64,000 bases of DNA, from NCBI RefSeq assembly GCF_963678635.1, contig NC_087062.1:38156518-38220517 (forward strand). The letters run 5' to 3'. The notes beneath the pieces were generated by a model. The model did no database searches. It worked only from the letters and a program-made list of their open reading frames with translations, and was not told the origin of the DNA. The DNA comes from Symsagittifera roscoffensis (lineage: Eukaryota > Xenacoelomorpha > Acoela > Convolutidae). The translations under genes and the position numbers were made by a program. Below are positions 44,561 to 57,739 of the stretch, one piece after another; within the stretch, counting starts at the first letter, position 1, and each line of letters opens with the position of its first letter.

Positions 44561-47500
44561 ATTTAAATGATAATAGAATGATATTTCAGTAATAAATGCT
44601 TAATAATTGAGATCAAACACTTTCAAGCTAGTTGAATGCTTTTTTAAAAATGGCAGTAGGAATTTCAGTTCAATTTGTTGAAGCTAAAATCAATTAAGGT
44701 CAGCCGACTGTTTTTCAGACAATTTTTGTCATCGCAATTCTTGACAGCGGTTTAGCAGTCTAAATTTTTTCTAGTGAGCAGGAAGGTCAAAAATCAATCT
44801 AATAATTTTATCACAACAGTTAGGCTAACAGTTGCCGTTTGTTAACTATCTTTTGAATTTTCATTAATATCCGTCGCCTGTGCTTCTGGATTTGTTTTCC
44901 TCACAGAGAAATTGATTCCAGACAACTGTTTGAATTTTTTTATGATGTGGTTTTTTGAAGTTTTTTCATTTGTTTTGGACTGAAATGTTAATTTCCTCAG
45001 AAAAATCAAATATCGCAAGTCGCCTCCTCAAAAAAATCCAAAGTCTGAACATTTGAGTTCTATGGAAAGAACGAGAAATGTATCCTGCTTCAGGAGCTAG
45101 ATTCACACTTTTTACCAAAAATCTATTATCCGCTGAAAAGTCATATTTGTGACTTTTTGACCGTTTTTCTTGAAGTTTTTTGAGTTTTCTTGAAAACTTA
45201 TGTAACAAGTATGAGATAGTGGATTCAATGAAGAAAGTTGTCCGTGAGAAATCTCACATTTTTTTAACTCATATTTTTCTCACTTCAAGTTGAATCCTCA
45301 AAAAAATCATTTTTGTGATTGTTTGACCGTTTTTCTTTAACTTTTTAAAGTTTTCTCGAAAACTATCCTGTGAAATATGAGTTTTTGTCTTTAATCTGAT
45401 ATGCAGGTTGAGTGAATCTTTTCTGCATATGCGGCTGTGCCCAAATTTCTTTACCCGAAAAAGGCTGTTTTGCTGCCAATTATTGCCAGCAATTATGTTT
45501 TCTTCGCTTTATCAGTGGCGAGTGTGTCGGTTCTTTCATGCGCAGTTGTGTTTGACAGTCGACTTAAAAATCAATCACTTTATTTCGAATCCAGGCGATG
45601 GCGTTTTTATTTAGAAAAAACTGCACCCACATTCTTATAGCAAAAATTTATGGCCTTCACACAAGTCAAAGTTTTTGGAACCTTGTTGACTTTACTCAAA
45701 ACTACCGTGTGAATTCTCAGGTTGAGCGTTCAACCGAGAAACACGTTTTTGCCACTCTTTTCTACTCTAGCGGCCATGATCTGCTTAATGCAGAAAAAGT
45801 GTGAAAGCTTTCTAAAAGTTTTCTAGAAATTTTTAGTTTTCTTTTTAACTACCCTACAAATCTGAGATGAAAATTTAAATTGAAAGAGCCAATGGCAAGA
45901 AGTTTTCCTGCAGATTATTTTGGAGAAAAAACTATGGTTTTTGGGAAAGGTCCTATTTTTGAAATTATTCTTTTCATAACGCATCAGTATTACAAGTTCT
46001 AAAAGTATCAAACACGTACCTCCAGCTTTAGCTGGGCCATTAGTTAATTTTATCGAGACTTTCTGAATTTCATCTCGTATTAGTAATATTTTTCATTTTT
46101 TTCCTGTTATAATTCTTACGTTCGGTTTTATCGAAACGTAAAAACTCTTTACGGTACCCTCCTAAATCTGATATTAAGGATCAGTGGATGGAATGGATTG
46201 TGGAAAGCTCCTCTGCTTAAGCGTCCAAATCAATAATTCTACACAAAATTGGCCCTTGGAAAATGTTTTTGAATTTTTACCGTTTCTAAAACTTTTTGAT
46301 TTTTCACAAAAATTACTCTCCCAAATCTAAGACTTTGATTTCAGGCTGTTGAAAGCTGCTGCACAAGTGGCTACGCCCAATTTTTTTCAACACAAGTTAA
46401 ATGTCATCTGAGAAATCAAATGCTTACTACTGTCCCAAGTCAAAAACTACCGTCCCAAGTTAGAAAGAATGGAAAGAACGGGAAAGCTCTCCTGCTTTAG
46501 TTGCTTTACTAAAAAAATTTCATCAGTGGAAAAGTCATATTTGTGACTTTTAACCGTTTCTTTTTAAGTTTTTTTTACTTTTCTTGAAAACTAACCTCAA
46601 ATTTAACCTCAGATGGTCGATTCAATGAAAATAGTGGTTAGTGGGAAGCTCCCCGCATAGAAGAACAGTAATGGTCCTCGTAAAAGTCAATAATTTGAGT
46701 TTTGAAAATTTTTTCAAGCTTTTTTTTGCAAACTTATCTTCCAAATCAAAATTTTTTTGAATCTAATTAAGAACTACTCTGCCGAATCTAATAACAGGGG
46801 AGTAATCAGGGCAACAGTTTATGGGAAGCACCTGTGCACTCGCGGTTACGCCCTAAATTTTGCAACAAAAGTTATCAGTCCTTGAGAAAGTTCTGATTTC
46901 TCAAAAAATTTCACTCTTATTTTATTGAAGAAACATCTAAGGTTTTGGGTGAAGCCCAATTTTCGAAATTACCAATTTCACCACGCTTCAGTAGAACAAA
47001 TTCAAACAGGTACCTCTAGTTTATGAATTTATAGTCTATGAATCTGTAGTTTAAATGAACTGAACGTGTTTTGAAGAGTTAAAGAACGAAGTGTTTTATC
47101 GCTATTTTAGAACTTGTGAATTTCAGTGGTTTTTCAGAAAAAAGTCAAAAGTCCAGTTTGATTTTTCTCGGTTAGACTATTGATCTCATCATTACTTTCA
47201 GTGTCTATAATAGATCCTACTTGCCTGTCTTTCAATTTTCACAAGTGCCTCAGAAAAAGCTTTGAGGAGATTGAGTGAGAAAACTTACTAGAGATCAAGT
47301 TCAACAACAACAACAGTGAGTTTCAAAAAGTGGGATTTTATCATTCAGACACTTCGTTGTCATCCCAATTCATTTTTTCAATTTTTGTTACATAATTTAG
47401 GCTATTATTACTTAAACTTTGATGTGTAAGTGAAAGCACTTTTCGTTCTTGTGGATTTTTTCCTGTTCCGATTGCTAGATTGAGGCGGTCCTTTGGCTTC

Positions 47501-47972
47501 GGGTGTGCTCTATCTTTTAGATTTTTAGCTCTTAGGTAAAATCAAGTACCACAATTAAACTTCAGATGGTTCGAGAGATATATAGCATTAAAGGGCGCTC
47601 AGTGGTTTTGATTTTTAGTCTAGGTCGTTTGGTCTTATCTTACGATTGTCAGAAGTTTTCATGGCAACCTGGATTCACGTTTCATTCACTGACAATCATT
47701 TTCATCAATTAATGTTGAAAAAATATTCTTATGTTAATATTACAAACTATTCAATAAAACACAACGCGAACGCTGGCGCTTTTCAACACAACAAATGAGA
47801 CTCAGCTTTGATATAAGAGGTTATACATAAAAATAGTTTCGGTCAAAATATTCGACAAGACATATAAAATTTCATCGATGAATCCGCACTTTCTTTTTGA
47901 AAGGTTTTAGTAGATTAAAAAAGTAGAATTACGTCGAATACTTAAGCTATGTGCATAAGAGTTAAGACTGAA
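44561..47972. repeat. Degenerate repeat block, no gene seen
   Basis: From about 45.0 to 46.9 kb, units of roughly 160-180 bp recur, each with a GAAAACTA...AAATCTGA block and a downstream GGAAGCTC..CTGC..TTA block. A hairpin CCAGCTTTAGCTGG lies near 46022. The same unit and end hairpin recur at 51.4-52.55 kb. 47.0-47.97 kb is unique-looking AT-rich sequence, presumably 3' UTR or downstream DNA of the HCN gene; no clear poly(A) signal was identified. Confidence 0.55.
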
Positions 47973-50155
47973 TTAATCAGAGCGAGTGTTTAAAACAATT
48001 TCAGAGTCACTGCCCGTTGCTATATTTGAGAAATCAGGCTGATGGTTTTCTTCTTCGTTTTCTTCGCTACCATTACGTACTAAGCTGCCTAAACTAACAC
48101 TTCCTATTCTCATACGAACTCCAGTTGGTTGTCTTTCTTTATCTTCGTCGTCTTCTTCGTTGACCGATAGCGATCCACATTTGTCGTCCACTCGTGTTTT
48201 GGCGCTAGTGTTGTCTTCAAAGGTCATGTGACCTTCGGATGCTCGGCGACACTCACAGTTTGTCGGAGTGCGATCACGTGACATCGTGGGTGGAGCCCAA
48301 ATCTCAGTGTTTTCTAACATGACCGACAAACGGCGAACCATCTTTCGGGTTTCCTCGTTGGCCATCTCAGCGATTTCCTGGAAATCGTCGGTTGAAAGCG
48401 CGATTCCGTAGGCGGTATCTTGATGCTTGAGTCGGCTCTTTGTCTCTAACACATTGGTCCGTTTGCCCAACTGGGCCAGTCGCTCGCGCGCGACCATCTC
48501 GAGCTGACATCGCATCTGGGGGAACTCAGTGAGCACTTCGTTGAAGTCCTCCACCTCGAGTGAGTAGAGGTTGCAGTAGCTCTCGGCGCGAATGCTGGCT
48601 GTGCGTTTTATTTTAGCTAACAGACAGATTTCTAAAACAAAGTTTGAACTCAGTCTTCACAATTCTGGCTATGTTTTTTTGAAAAAGTTTAAACAAAAAT
48701 TGGAGCAGTTCATTGGTTTCATTAAAAACATATTTCCATTATTTAAAAAAACTTTACTTTTGAACCAATGAAACCAGCTCTAAGTCTCTCTTTTCGCATT
48801 TAATTTTTCGCCTTCTTTTTGCTTGATGAGAAGTAAAAAAAAAGTCTTAGAAAGCTGAATTTTGAAGAAAGCATAAATTTATTTCGAAGAAAGCATAAAT
48901 AAAACGCTTTTATTACGCTTGGGACTAGCAAGATTTATCCAATAAATAAAATTAAATACTATGTCATTTTTACGCTGGCTATTGTCGTTTTTGACATTTT
49001 ATCCTCCAAATGAACTTTCTAAAATATAATTTTTTTTCAAAAAGTTTGACTAATTTTCCTTAAAAATGCAGGGCTGATATCCCGAGCGTTAAATCAAGCT
49101 AGAAACTGGCAAAAAATGCAAACTTAACGACAATTAAAGCGCATTTAGCAACCTTTTAATGAAATTTATGCTCAGAAAATTGGCGAAAATAGGAGAGAAA
49201 AAAATCCAGTTTGAGGCTCAATTAAACAAAAATGGTCCGTTTTCACCAGTGCCATAATATTATAAAGCATTTCCTTGTAAAAGTGTCCCAATTATATAAT
49301 AAAAATTTTCATTTCATTTTTTCATAATTTAGGGGGGTATAATCGAAAAGACCCGTCGCTTTTTCTGCGGTGCTTGTGATGTATTGCAAGTGATGCGAAG
49401 CTCTGCTTCACCTCCGAGCAAAAATTGCAACTCACCTCCAAAGTAAGACCCATCAAATAACTGAGCCACACATGATCCATTGTTAGTGACCACGTCCACT
49501 GTGCCCTGCTGGATGAAGAACATTTTGGTCCCGATTGTGCCCTCCATGATTACGTAATCGCCCGGCTGGTATACCTCGTGCTTCAACTTGGCTACTACTC
49601 CCGAGACAAAGAGCGGGTCAGCTCCTTGGAAGAAGGGAACTACATTCACTAGTTCACGGCAGTTATAGTTCAAAATCTCCTAAAACAGCAACAATTTTTG
49701 GATTGAACATGTAACAAAATGGAGAAACAAAAAAACAATCAAAAGTTTAAGGGTAAAACCGCGATTTTCAGAGCGCGATTGGGCTATTATATTCCCATCT
49801 TGCACAATGAAAAGCTCACGAACAACATGTTAGGAAAAATTATTAGTTTCTAGAAATAAATTGATGTTCAATTTGAAGTGCTGAAGCTAACTTTTTGAAA
49901 TTGTTTTGAGCAATGAGTCCTGCTCTTTTTCACTTTTCCGTGGCAACTTGCCTGATAATTTGCATAAGTTTTGCTGGAAAATCTTGCTTTTTTCAGTTCC
50001 TTGCTTACCTCTCGAAGACAGTCGTTCATCTCGTCCAGGATGACATCTTCATCGAACATCTTGCCCTTGAACTTATACTCGTAGTACTCGTGCACTCTCA
50101 CTTGCAGGTCAGGTGGCAATTTCCTATGCGCCATGTATTCTTCCACTTGTTTGAT
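47973..50155 (-). CDS. HCN: HCN channel, three 3' exons (C-linker end, CNBD, C-terminus)
   Basis: Three minus-strand exons: 50155-50009 (C-linker: KQVEEYMAHRKLPPDL, KGKMFDED), 49679-49436 (CNBD first part: NYNCRELVNVVPFFQ, QPGDYVIMEGTIG, FIQQGTVDVV, DGSYFG) and 48631-47973 (CNBD end and tail: EICLLAKIKRTASIRAESYC, stop at 47973). The junctions are GT-AG and keep frame. HCN channels are hyperpolarisation-activated, cAMP-modulated cation channels of the plasma membrane. The FGEICLL and RTASIRA phosphate-binding elements are intact, so cAMP sensitivity is expected. The last exon adds an acidic tail of about 150 residues after the CNBD. Exons for S1-S6 and the pore were not found to the right, so the 5' part is beyond 64 kb or hidden in short exons. 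Confidence 0.92.
48632..49435 (-). other. HCN intron between the two CNBD exons
   Basis: 804 bp. At about 49385-49425, starting within 11 bp of the donor site, lies a copy of the dispersed hairpin end (GCGAAGCTCTGCTTC). The remainder is AT-rich with no coding sense. Confidence 0.7.
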
Positions 50156-50639
50156 CTGAAGTGAGCAAAAGATATCATTGTTAAAATGTCACGAAGTTAT
50201 CGTGCGAACATAAACAACGTCTTCGCATTTCAACTTCATGGTGATTTCCCGCAATGTAATGGTGAGATCTTGAATTTCTTAATTTGCAAAATTTTTTGTA
50301 AATTTACTATTTATGAAACTACTTGAAACAACTTCAAACCATTCTCGTCAGGGGTGTTCAAAAAACAATTGAGTTGAAATTAATTTCATTTATTTCGGTA
50401 AATAACGGAATCTCCAGAGTTCAATTAGTTCGATAATTGGATTTAGAAAGCTCAGTTATTGCAATTAATTTTGTGTTAAAATAACAAAAACTGTCTTTTT
50501 CTACTCGCTGTCCAGTAGGTATCCTGAAAAGGTGACCGCAATCAATCGAAGTTTTTTATTGGCAGAATGTTTGATCGGTTTTTGTTGAAATTACGCTTTT
50601 TAGAGCGAATATCGGAAACAATTGTGTTATCACCCCTGC
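50156..50639. other. Upstream HCN intron, no feature seen
   Basis: AT-rich DNA upstream of the C-linker exon; I see no coding sense or repeat. Confidence 0.5.
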
Positions 50640-52690
50640 GATAAGCAAGGGTATTGCAACCGGGTACTTTTTTCCCGTAAACAACTTTGTCCACAGGACT
50701 CATCTGGACATCTGGACTCATAATGTCTTCAAGTTTCTCAGCGTCCCGGGTAACTTAGCCAGGAGGTAACGAATATGCTGAGGACAGCAAAGGTCATGGG
50801 TTCGACTTTTTTTTTAAAACGGTAAATTTTCTGTTTCAAATAAAATTGTCGGCCAATTATTTGTCTGCTTATCTGTTTTCGGCTTAGTTGTCACATCATG
50901 GAATTGATTTTTTTCTGCGCGCACTTTTTTTAGTTTTGTTTTTAGTGTTTGATTTACGCCTACATTTCCAATATTTACATACCCTGACTTCGTATTTCCT
51001 AAAAAAGTTCCTTGGCCAAAACTAATTCGGCCTATTTTTCATCGGAATTATGACCTATTTGTTGACTGTTTCAAGTTCAAGATAAACACAACTTTAGCAC
51101 TCCCTCAGCGCACTTTTCAAGTTGGTTGTATCTTTACCAATTGGTTTGCTGAAATTTCTTTATTTCGTTTTGGATTTTTTTTTTCTTTATGCAAAAAATT
51201 AAAATTTTCTCAGAGACTTCTGATTTGAAAAAAAGGGTATCAATTAAAGCGGTATCAAGAAAAACCACTTACTCCCCTGTGTGCATGCAAACTCCCCTAG
51301 TAACTTTTTTACTTAATCCCACTGTCCACAGCCTTCAAAAAAGTGTGGCTGATTATATTACCCATATTTTTGATTTTTTCGTTTTCTCAAAAACTGTTTC
51401 CTCTCAAAAATGAGTTTTTGGTTTCAATAAATTCAACTATTTTAAAAAATTTCACTCTATAAGTGTCTATAACCAAATACCAAACTATTTTTGCAAGTAA
51501 AGTTATGGCCATCGGAATAGTCAAATTTTCCATTTTTGATCGTCTTGTGATTCTTTTCGACTATTATCGAAAACTAACCTCTCAAAAATAATATTTTGGG
51601 TTCAAGGAGATAAAGCGTAGTGGTAAGTTCTTCTGCATTAGCGGAAAATAACAAAAAAACTACACAAGAATTTATCACCCTCTGAAAATTTAAATTTTTG
51701 ATTTTTTGACTGACCGTTTTTTTTAAATTTTTTGAAAAATCTCCAAAACAACTCTGCCATAACCGTGATTTTGGGTTCAATTCTCAAAACGGGTTTCCGG
51801 AAGCTCGTTTGCTTATGCGAAAACGCCCATTTTTTGACTACAAATGTTTTGGCCCTCGGAAAAATTAAAATTTTGATTTTGTGACCGTTTTTTTTAAAGT
51901 TTTGACTGATCTCGAAAACTACCCTACCAAATTTAGGATTTTGGGTTCAATCGAAATTAGGCGTTGCGTGATTTTTTTTGCATAACGTTTCTGCATAACT
52001 TTTTTACGCAAAAAGCTATGAGTCTCGGAATTATCCTGCCAACTATCCTGCCAAATCTGATTTTATAAGTTTAATCGAAAGAACGGGTTGTTAAAAGCCT
52101 ACTTTTATAATTGGCTATGTCAGTTTCTCGGAAAAATAGTTATGATTTTCAAACAAGTCAAAGTTATGAATCTTTAACAGCTTTTTTGGAAACTTTTGCA
52201 GACAATTTTTATGGATTTTGGAAAGTTTTTTGAACGTTTTTTAGAACTTTCGATCGATTTTTGGAAACTTTTTGAAGTTTCTTATAGTTTACATAATCAA
52301 ATCTGAGATGAAAATTTCCATTAAAAGAACGGGTTGCAATAAATGTTTCTGCAGAAGTAGCAATTCTTTAATTTTTTTTAAGAGACATTTATCTCCTTGG
52401 GAAAATTGATTATCTCAAAACTTTTTTTATTTTAGTAGAGAAACAACTAAGGTTCTAGGCAAAGTCCAATTTTTAAAATCACACTTTTCATGCCGCATCA
52501 TTTTAGCGAACTCGTTCAATATCAAACTTTTACCTCCAGCTTTAGCTGGGCTCGTAGTTGTTTTTTATCGAGACATACCAAAATTTTGGTTGACCTAGTT
52601 TTGTTCAACATCTAAAATTTGTTATGAATTTTTTACGTTTGTGTTGTATTGCAAGTGGTGCGAAGCGTCGCTTCGTCTCTGTCTCTGAAG
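50640..52690 (+). repeat. Long copy of the hairpin-ended repeat with internal satellite units
   Basis: It begins GCGATAAGCAAGG, carries a tRNA-like segment near 50755-50815 (GGGTTCGACT), then the same 160-180 bp units as 45.0-46.9 kb (51.4-52.55 kb) with the CCAGCTTTAGCTGG hairpin near 52533, and ends in GCGAAGCGTCGCTTCG near 52658. It lies in the presumed HCN intron. Confidence 0.6.
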
Positions 52691-53390
52691 TTGCTCACAA
52701 AATAAATGGAAGATAAGTAAGTACACTGACTAAGACTAATGCCGTGAATCGAAACAAAACTAGATGCTTGAGCTTAATGATTATGATTTTTCGTTTCTCA
52801 GAGCTTTCCGGTCCCTAAAAAACTTCCGGGTTGTCATTCTTGTCATTAGCAAAAGTATTGCAATATCTGTTACTACGTATTTTCCCCCGTAAATAACTTT
52901 GTTCAAAAATTCGTTCGAGAAAATGCCATGAAACAAGTACGTGTTTCAACTTTTTTATATACTGAGATGAGTTTGCTGGTGGACACCTTGGGCTAATTTC
53001 AACCCGTTATGGTGGCCCATAGTGCGAGAATTTGGATTGACAAGATGTTCGTCTCGAAAGAGCGGTATCTGAACACGTCTTTCATGATTCCAACTTTAGA
53101 TATTGTCGAATGTTTTTGGCAGCTTCGATTACGCGTATCCAACTATCGCGAAAACCTCTTTCGATGAACTAATGCAATTTTTGTTAACAATAATCACCGG
53201 TTTTTGACGTCGTAAAAACATGCCATAAGTTCTGTGAAATGAGAATACTTGCAATTCGATATATTTTTTCACATGCAAGTGACTTGTAAGAGGAAGCTAG
53301 ACTTTTTTCGCAAACAACTTTTCTTACAAATTTGTTTAAAAAAATAATATTGCTATATTATGAAACCTCTGTAATTTCCTAGACTTTCCT
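52691..53390. other. No gene seen
   Basis: AT-rich. A fragment of the GCAAAAGTATTGCAAT repeat start lies near 52848. A stretch near 53.0-53.2 kb looks less repetitive, but no protein is recognisable. Confidence 0.4.
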
Positions 53391-53465
53391 ATTTGACCCA
53401 GTGGTTAAGCGCGCACCTTGGGAGCCTGAAGCATGTGGTTCGAACTACGGTTGAACGTTGTTTTT
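53391..53465 (+). repeat. tRNA-derived SINE-like head
   Basis: CCAGTGGTTAAGCGCG resembles an A box and GTGGTTCGAACTAC a B box. The spacing is that of a tRNA, but acceptor-stem pairing is lacking, so it is a SINE head rather than a tRNA gene. Confidence 0.5.
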
Positions 53466-53688
53466 ATTGCAGGAATTTTATTGCAGAAGCTGAGTTATCG
53501 TTTTTCTGTATTTTTTGCCGGCTTAACTTTCAAAGCATGGAATTTGCTTGAAATTTCAAGATTTTGTAAACTTTCTGTTTCAATACTTATTCTTTTGGTT
53601 GAAAGTTTTTGGACTTAATTGCTTCTAGCGTATCTTATATCGGCTTAGTTGCTCCATAAACGGTCGCTTCAAAGTTAAAAAAAAATTT

Positions 53689-54012
53689 TTAAGTGTTTTT
53701 GTGCTTATCGAGACGTAACAACTTTTTATAGCACAGAATTTTCTTGGACACCTTTTTTTGGCTCATTGGACGTCCACCGCGGTACTTTCCGCCTAACCGC
53801 TTGTCAAGCTTGTCTTTAACGCTGATTTTCGACTTAGTTTCCTCAAATTGAACACATCGTTCTTTTTTTTCTACGTGTGCGTTTATCACAATTTTTGCGG
53901 AGCTCGGAATCACCTCTGTGTTCATTTTAACTTTTAAACTAATTTTTGAACAACCCTGGCTCTCTTTTTTGGTTCTAAGAAAAGGTTTGGTTTCCTCAAA
54001 GTTCGAATTTGC
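53689..54012 (-). CDS. Unrecognised charged minus-strand ORF
   Basis: Open for about 108 codons with no obvious start before ATG 53925. The protein is rich in K, R, E and V (KISVKDKLDKRLGGKYRGGRP) and looks more protein-like than nearby chance frames. It could be a retrocopy fragment, a LINE ORF1 remnant or an exon; I recognise no family. Confidence 0.2.
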   Translation of the reverse strand, partial: ANSNFEETKPFLRTKKESQGCSKISLKVKMNTEVIPSSAKIVINAHVEKKERCVQFEETKSKISVKDKLDKRLGGKYRGGRPMSQKKVSKKILCYKKLLRLDKHKNT

Positions 54013-56002
54013 TCATGCCATGTCTTGTGCTGCGGTAGGGGCAACCAACCCGCACCATTCACATAAAAATACATGATACTCAAAATGAATAGCAAACGCT
54101 AAGTGGTTCTACAATCGACAATATTTTTTAAAAATTCAATGACAATTTATATAAACCAATCCGTTTCTTTCTTGTTTTCACCAGATGTTAAAGATAAATA
54201 GAAAATGTTGCAGTTTATAGAAATTTAGCTGCACGTAAAAAACAAGAAGCAAAAGTCACTGAATATGTTTTTTTGTCCGTCGTTTGAGACTATTCAATTT
54301 ATAGTGGTCTTTGTTTCGCAGTCCATCTTGGATTATTGATGCTTGAAAAAATCAAAATTTATTCAAAATTAGCCGTGAAAGAGCTCCAATTAGTTTCTTC
54401 TTGAGTTCTGAAGATGGATTTTTCCTGCCTTAATGGCGTTTACGCAGTCTGTCACCATACTTGGTTTCTTTACTGTAAAAAGCATGAAAAAATCACTAAG
54501 CATCGTCGTAAATTAGGACTATGAGTTAGACATTGAAGATCCTGATGCAATTTTGATACCGAAGAAATGGAAAGGGATCGACCCATTTTGAACTGTTAGA
54601 TTGTGAGTTTATTGATGTGTTATCTTTTGTTTCCGCTGAAGTTCGCCTTTGAAATAAAGTCCGTCAAACTTACCTATGAAATCTGATATCTTGTTAGATA
54701 ATTGAATGGTTTTAACTCATTACCGGTGCTACAAATTCAACACCGGTGGTCGACTACGGTTTTAAATCACCCATTACAGCTCAGAGAAAAATAAATTGAA
54801 CATGAAAACATACCAGAGGCCTTCAGAATATGCAGTTATTTAAAGATTTCATAGTTTTAATGCGGTTACTATGCGCCTTTTTGATTGCACAAGTTTCCTT
54901 TTTCTTTGCTTTTTCTCAGCGAATAAGCATTGTAATGAGCTACAGAAATAGGGCATAATTGCCCATATTTTTGTATTTAATCAAAACAGTTAAGTAATAG
55001 GAGAAGATGGTTACGATTAAGAAATTTCATAATGTTTTTGTCATTTAGTATTGGCTTATGAGGCACGAAAACGCTCCCCTTCTTCAGCTCAAATGTTTTT
55101 TTTTCAGAAAAAGGTACCCTTCTTCTCGGTAAAAACTGAAAAAAGGCTAGTACAGTCCTATCAATGTAAGCGAAACCTGATCGATATATCGAAAAGTTTT
55201 GAGCTCTGCCAAACTAGCACAAGAATGAGCACTCTTAGCAAAACTTTCTGCGCTCTGTGGACAGACAATACATTTTTTTAAAAAAAGTGCGCTTTGAGTT
55301 CTTTGTAGAGTGTTTAGACTAAAAAAAGCGCATTAGAAAAGTTTCGCTTTGTAGTTAACTAAAAATGAATCTTGTGAACTAGAGCCAAAGAGGGACCATT
55401 TGGAAGAATATGACAGCTTGAATCGAACAAGAATTTTTTCAATTTCAAAATACAGTCACGGGACATAGAAGCTGCTTGAAATGAATGAACTTGAAATGAA
55501 CGAACAAAACAAATGAACAAAAATTTCTTCATTTTTTTGCAACGGATGGAATGATCGAAAATGTCCTTTTTTCCGTTTTACCATTTCTTTTCTGTAAATA
55601 CTTCATTACGCGGCCAAACTGTGCGCTGGATAAGCGCACAATTTATTGTTTGTATGTCTCTGTAATCTGCTAAAAGAAGAACAAAGGGAGCGTCTTTGTT
55701 GCAGCATCCGCTTACAATTCACAAAAATGCAGGTTGGCCTGGTAATGCTATGGCTAAATTTTTGGAGTTATAAAAAACGTTTCATGGCTTTGTTTGACCA
55801 TATGATCAAAAAATATCAAAACAATTGGTTCTGGCCCTCTAAAATTTTTCGTAAACAGCTCAAAGAGTTTGAATTTTCAATTCTCAAAGTATTCGTTGGA
55901 ATGCCAAGGATCATAGCAAGATCTTTTGAAAAACTGTAGTAAACGTAGGAATGTTCTAAAAATAATAATCAACCACAAAAAATAGTCTATTTCTATGCAG
56001 AA
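54013..56002. other. No gene seen
   Basis: AT-rich with scattered short frames. No motif, repeat periodicity or RNA gene was recognised. Confidence 0.45.
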
Positions 56003-56585
56003 TGTTCCGACCATAGTCTTAAAAAAAAAAAATGTTTTTCAAATTAGTATCTTTTCTTTCTGCGTGGTTTAATAAAAGATTCTGAATGAAAAACTACAAG
56101 AAAACCCTACGAATATTTGACAATCATAGTAAAATAGGCAAACTGAACAACAATTTTTGCAGAAGTATGATAAGAAAAACAAACAAATTGTTATGAAAAT
56201 TAAAAAAATCACAAACTTTATATTTTTTTGCAGAATTTTTTTTAATTTTCAAATTTTTGTTTCCCAAATTTTTACTGAAAAAAACCAAAACATTAATTTA
56301 CCCCACCAAAACTAAGTTTTTGCGGCTGAACTTTAAAGCCTGCTCACTTGCCTTTATTCACTCAAAATAGGACAAAAAATGAAAAATTTCAAACTAGTTT
56401 TTCTCAACACTCGGAAATTTTGTACAATTATTTAGTGTCTTTGGAATCACGACTGAAAGGCTGTAATGAGTTATATTACTCGCTCCATACCGATGATTAT
56501 TCGTGACACCTGATTTTGTGTTGAAAACATAAAAACTAAAACACACCTGAATGCGAAGTTTTACCCATTTTTTAAATAGTCGGAA
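56003..56585. mobile_element. Second copy of the MITE-like element, without nested insertion
   Basis: It starts TGTTCCGACCA and ends near AGTCGGAACA, with the interior collinear with 27643-28090 and 28830-28921. It serves as the empty site that defines the nested insertion. No transposase is encoded. Confidence 0.65.
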
Positions 56586-56714
56586 CAAAAGTTCAATTTT
56601 TTTTGTAATTTATCAATTAGGTTTATGGATTGTCTCGAAAGTTTTGAATAAAATAATACCCCTTCTATTTTTATGTTCTATGATTGTTTCATTTTGTTTA
56701 TGGATCTGACTAAT

Positions 56715-57540
56715 TTTTCCGGGAGCGAGAACACTTTTTCTGACGCCCTAAAGATTAAATGACTGAACGAAATCTTCTTTGAAGTTTTTCTTATGTGTAT
56801 TTATTGGCTACATGCCAATAAACCGTCTATTCCACAATTGTCGAATTTTCAGCAAAGAATTTCAAGTGGTTACAGAGAAGAATTAGAAGTAACAAGAAGA
56901 GTTTTTTGATAATTTCATCGGATTTAAACTAAAACTTGCAACCGCTATTTTCTGTGTCGCTAGCATTTGATGTTTATGGCTTTACTTGTGGGAAGTTTTT
57001 TGGTTAAATTGCGGTAGACTTGGTTTATTCATTTCCAGATTTGTACTCTATATTGGACTGTACTTTTTTCTGTGGCCTAGAACTTGAACAAATTCTTCTA
57101 AAATCAAAAATTCAAATTCCTTGTGCTGCTTACGAGGGTTTTACGGGAGCAAGAACACTTTTCTGACGCCCCAAAAATAAAATAACCAAACGAATTCTTG
57201 TTTTATTTTTTCTACAATTATTTATTGGTTGTATGCCAATAAACCGTTTTATTCATCAATTAATGAAATTTCAGCATCGATTTTCAAGTAGTAACAGAGA
57301 AGAGTTACAGGTAACATGAATAGTTTTTTTAAATTTCATCGGTTCAAAACTAAAACTTACAACCGCTACTTCCCGTGTCGCAGAATACATTCGATGCTTA
57401 TGGCGTCACTTGTGGGAAGTTTTTTTTGCTTAAATGCGGAAGACTTGGTTCTTTGGTTTCCATGATTTGAACTCTTTGTTGGATTGTACTTTTTTCTATG
57501 GCCTAAATTAGTTTTTGACTAAATAACGCTTCTTCAATAT
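56715..57540 (+). repeat. Tandem duplication, period about 424 bp
   Basis: GGGAGC..AGAACAC at 56721 recurs at 57145, followed in both by GACGCCC..AAA, TTTATTGG and ATGCCAATAAACCG. The two units are clearly diverged. Confidence 0.8.
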
Positions 57541-57739
57541 TACTTGCATGCAAACCCATGCTCATAAAATTTTAGTGCCGATGTTACAAATGACGATGAG
57601 TTTTGCAAAAAAGCTTTCCTACCGTTTAACTAGTCATTTTACCTCCGTAAGTTTACAAACAATGTCATTCAAGGCGTTGCTAATTTCACCGATTTTTTTA
57701 AAACTAAATTTAAACACAATAAATAAAATTGCACTGAAA

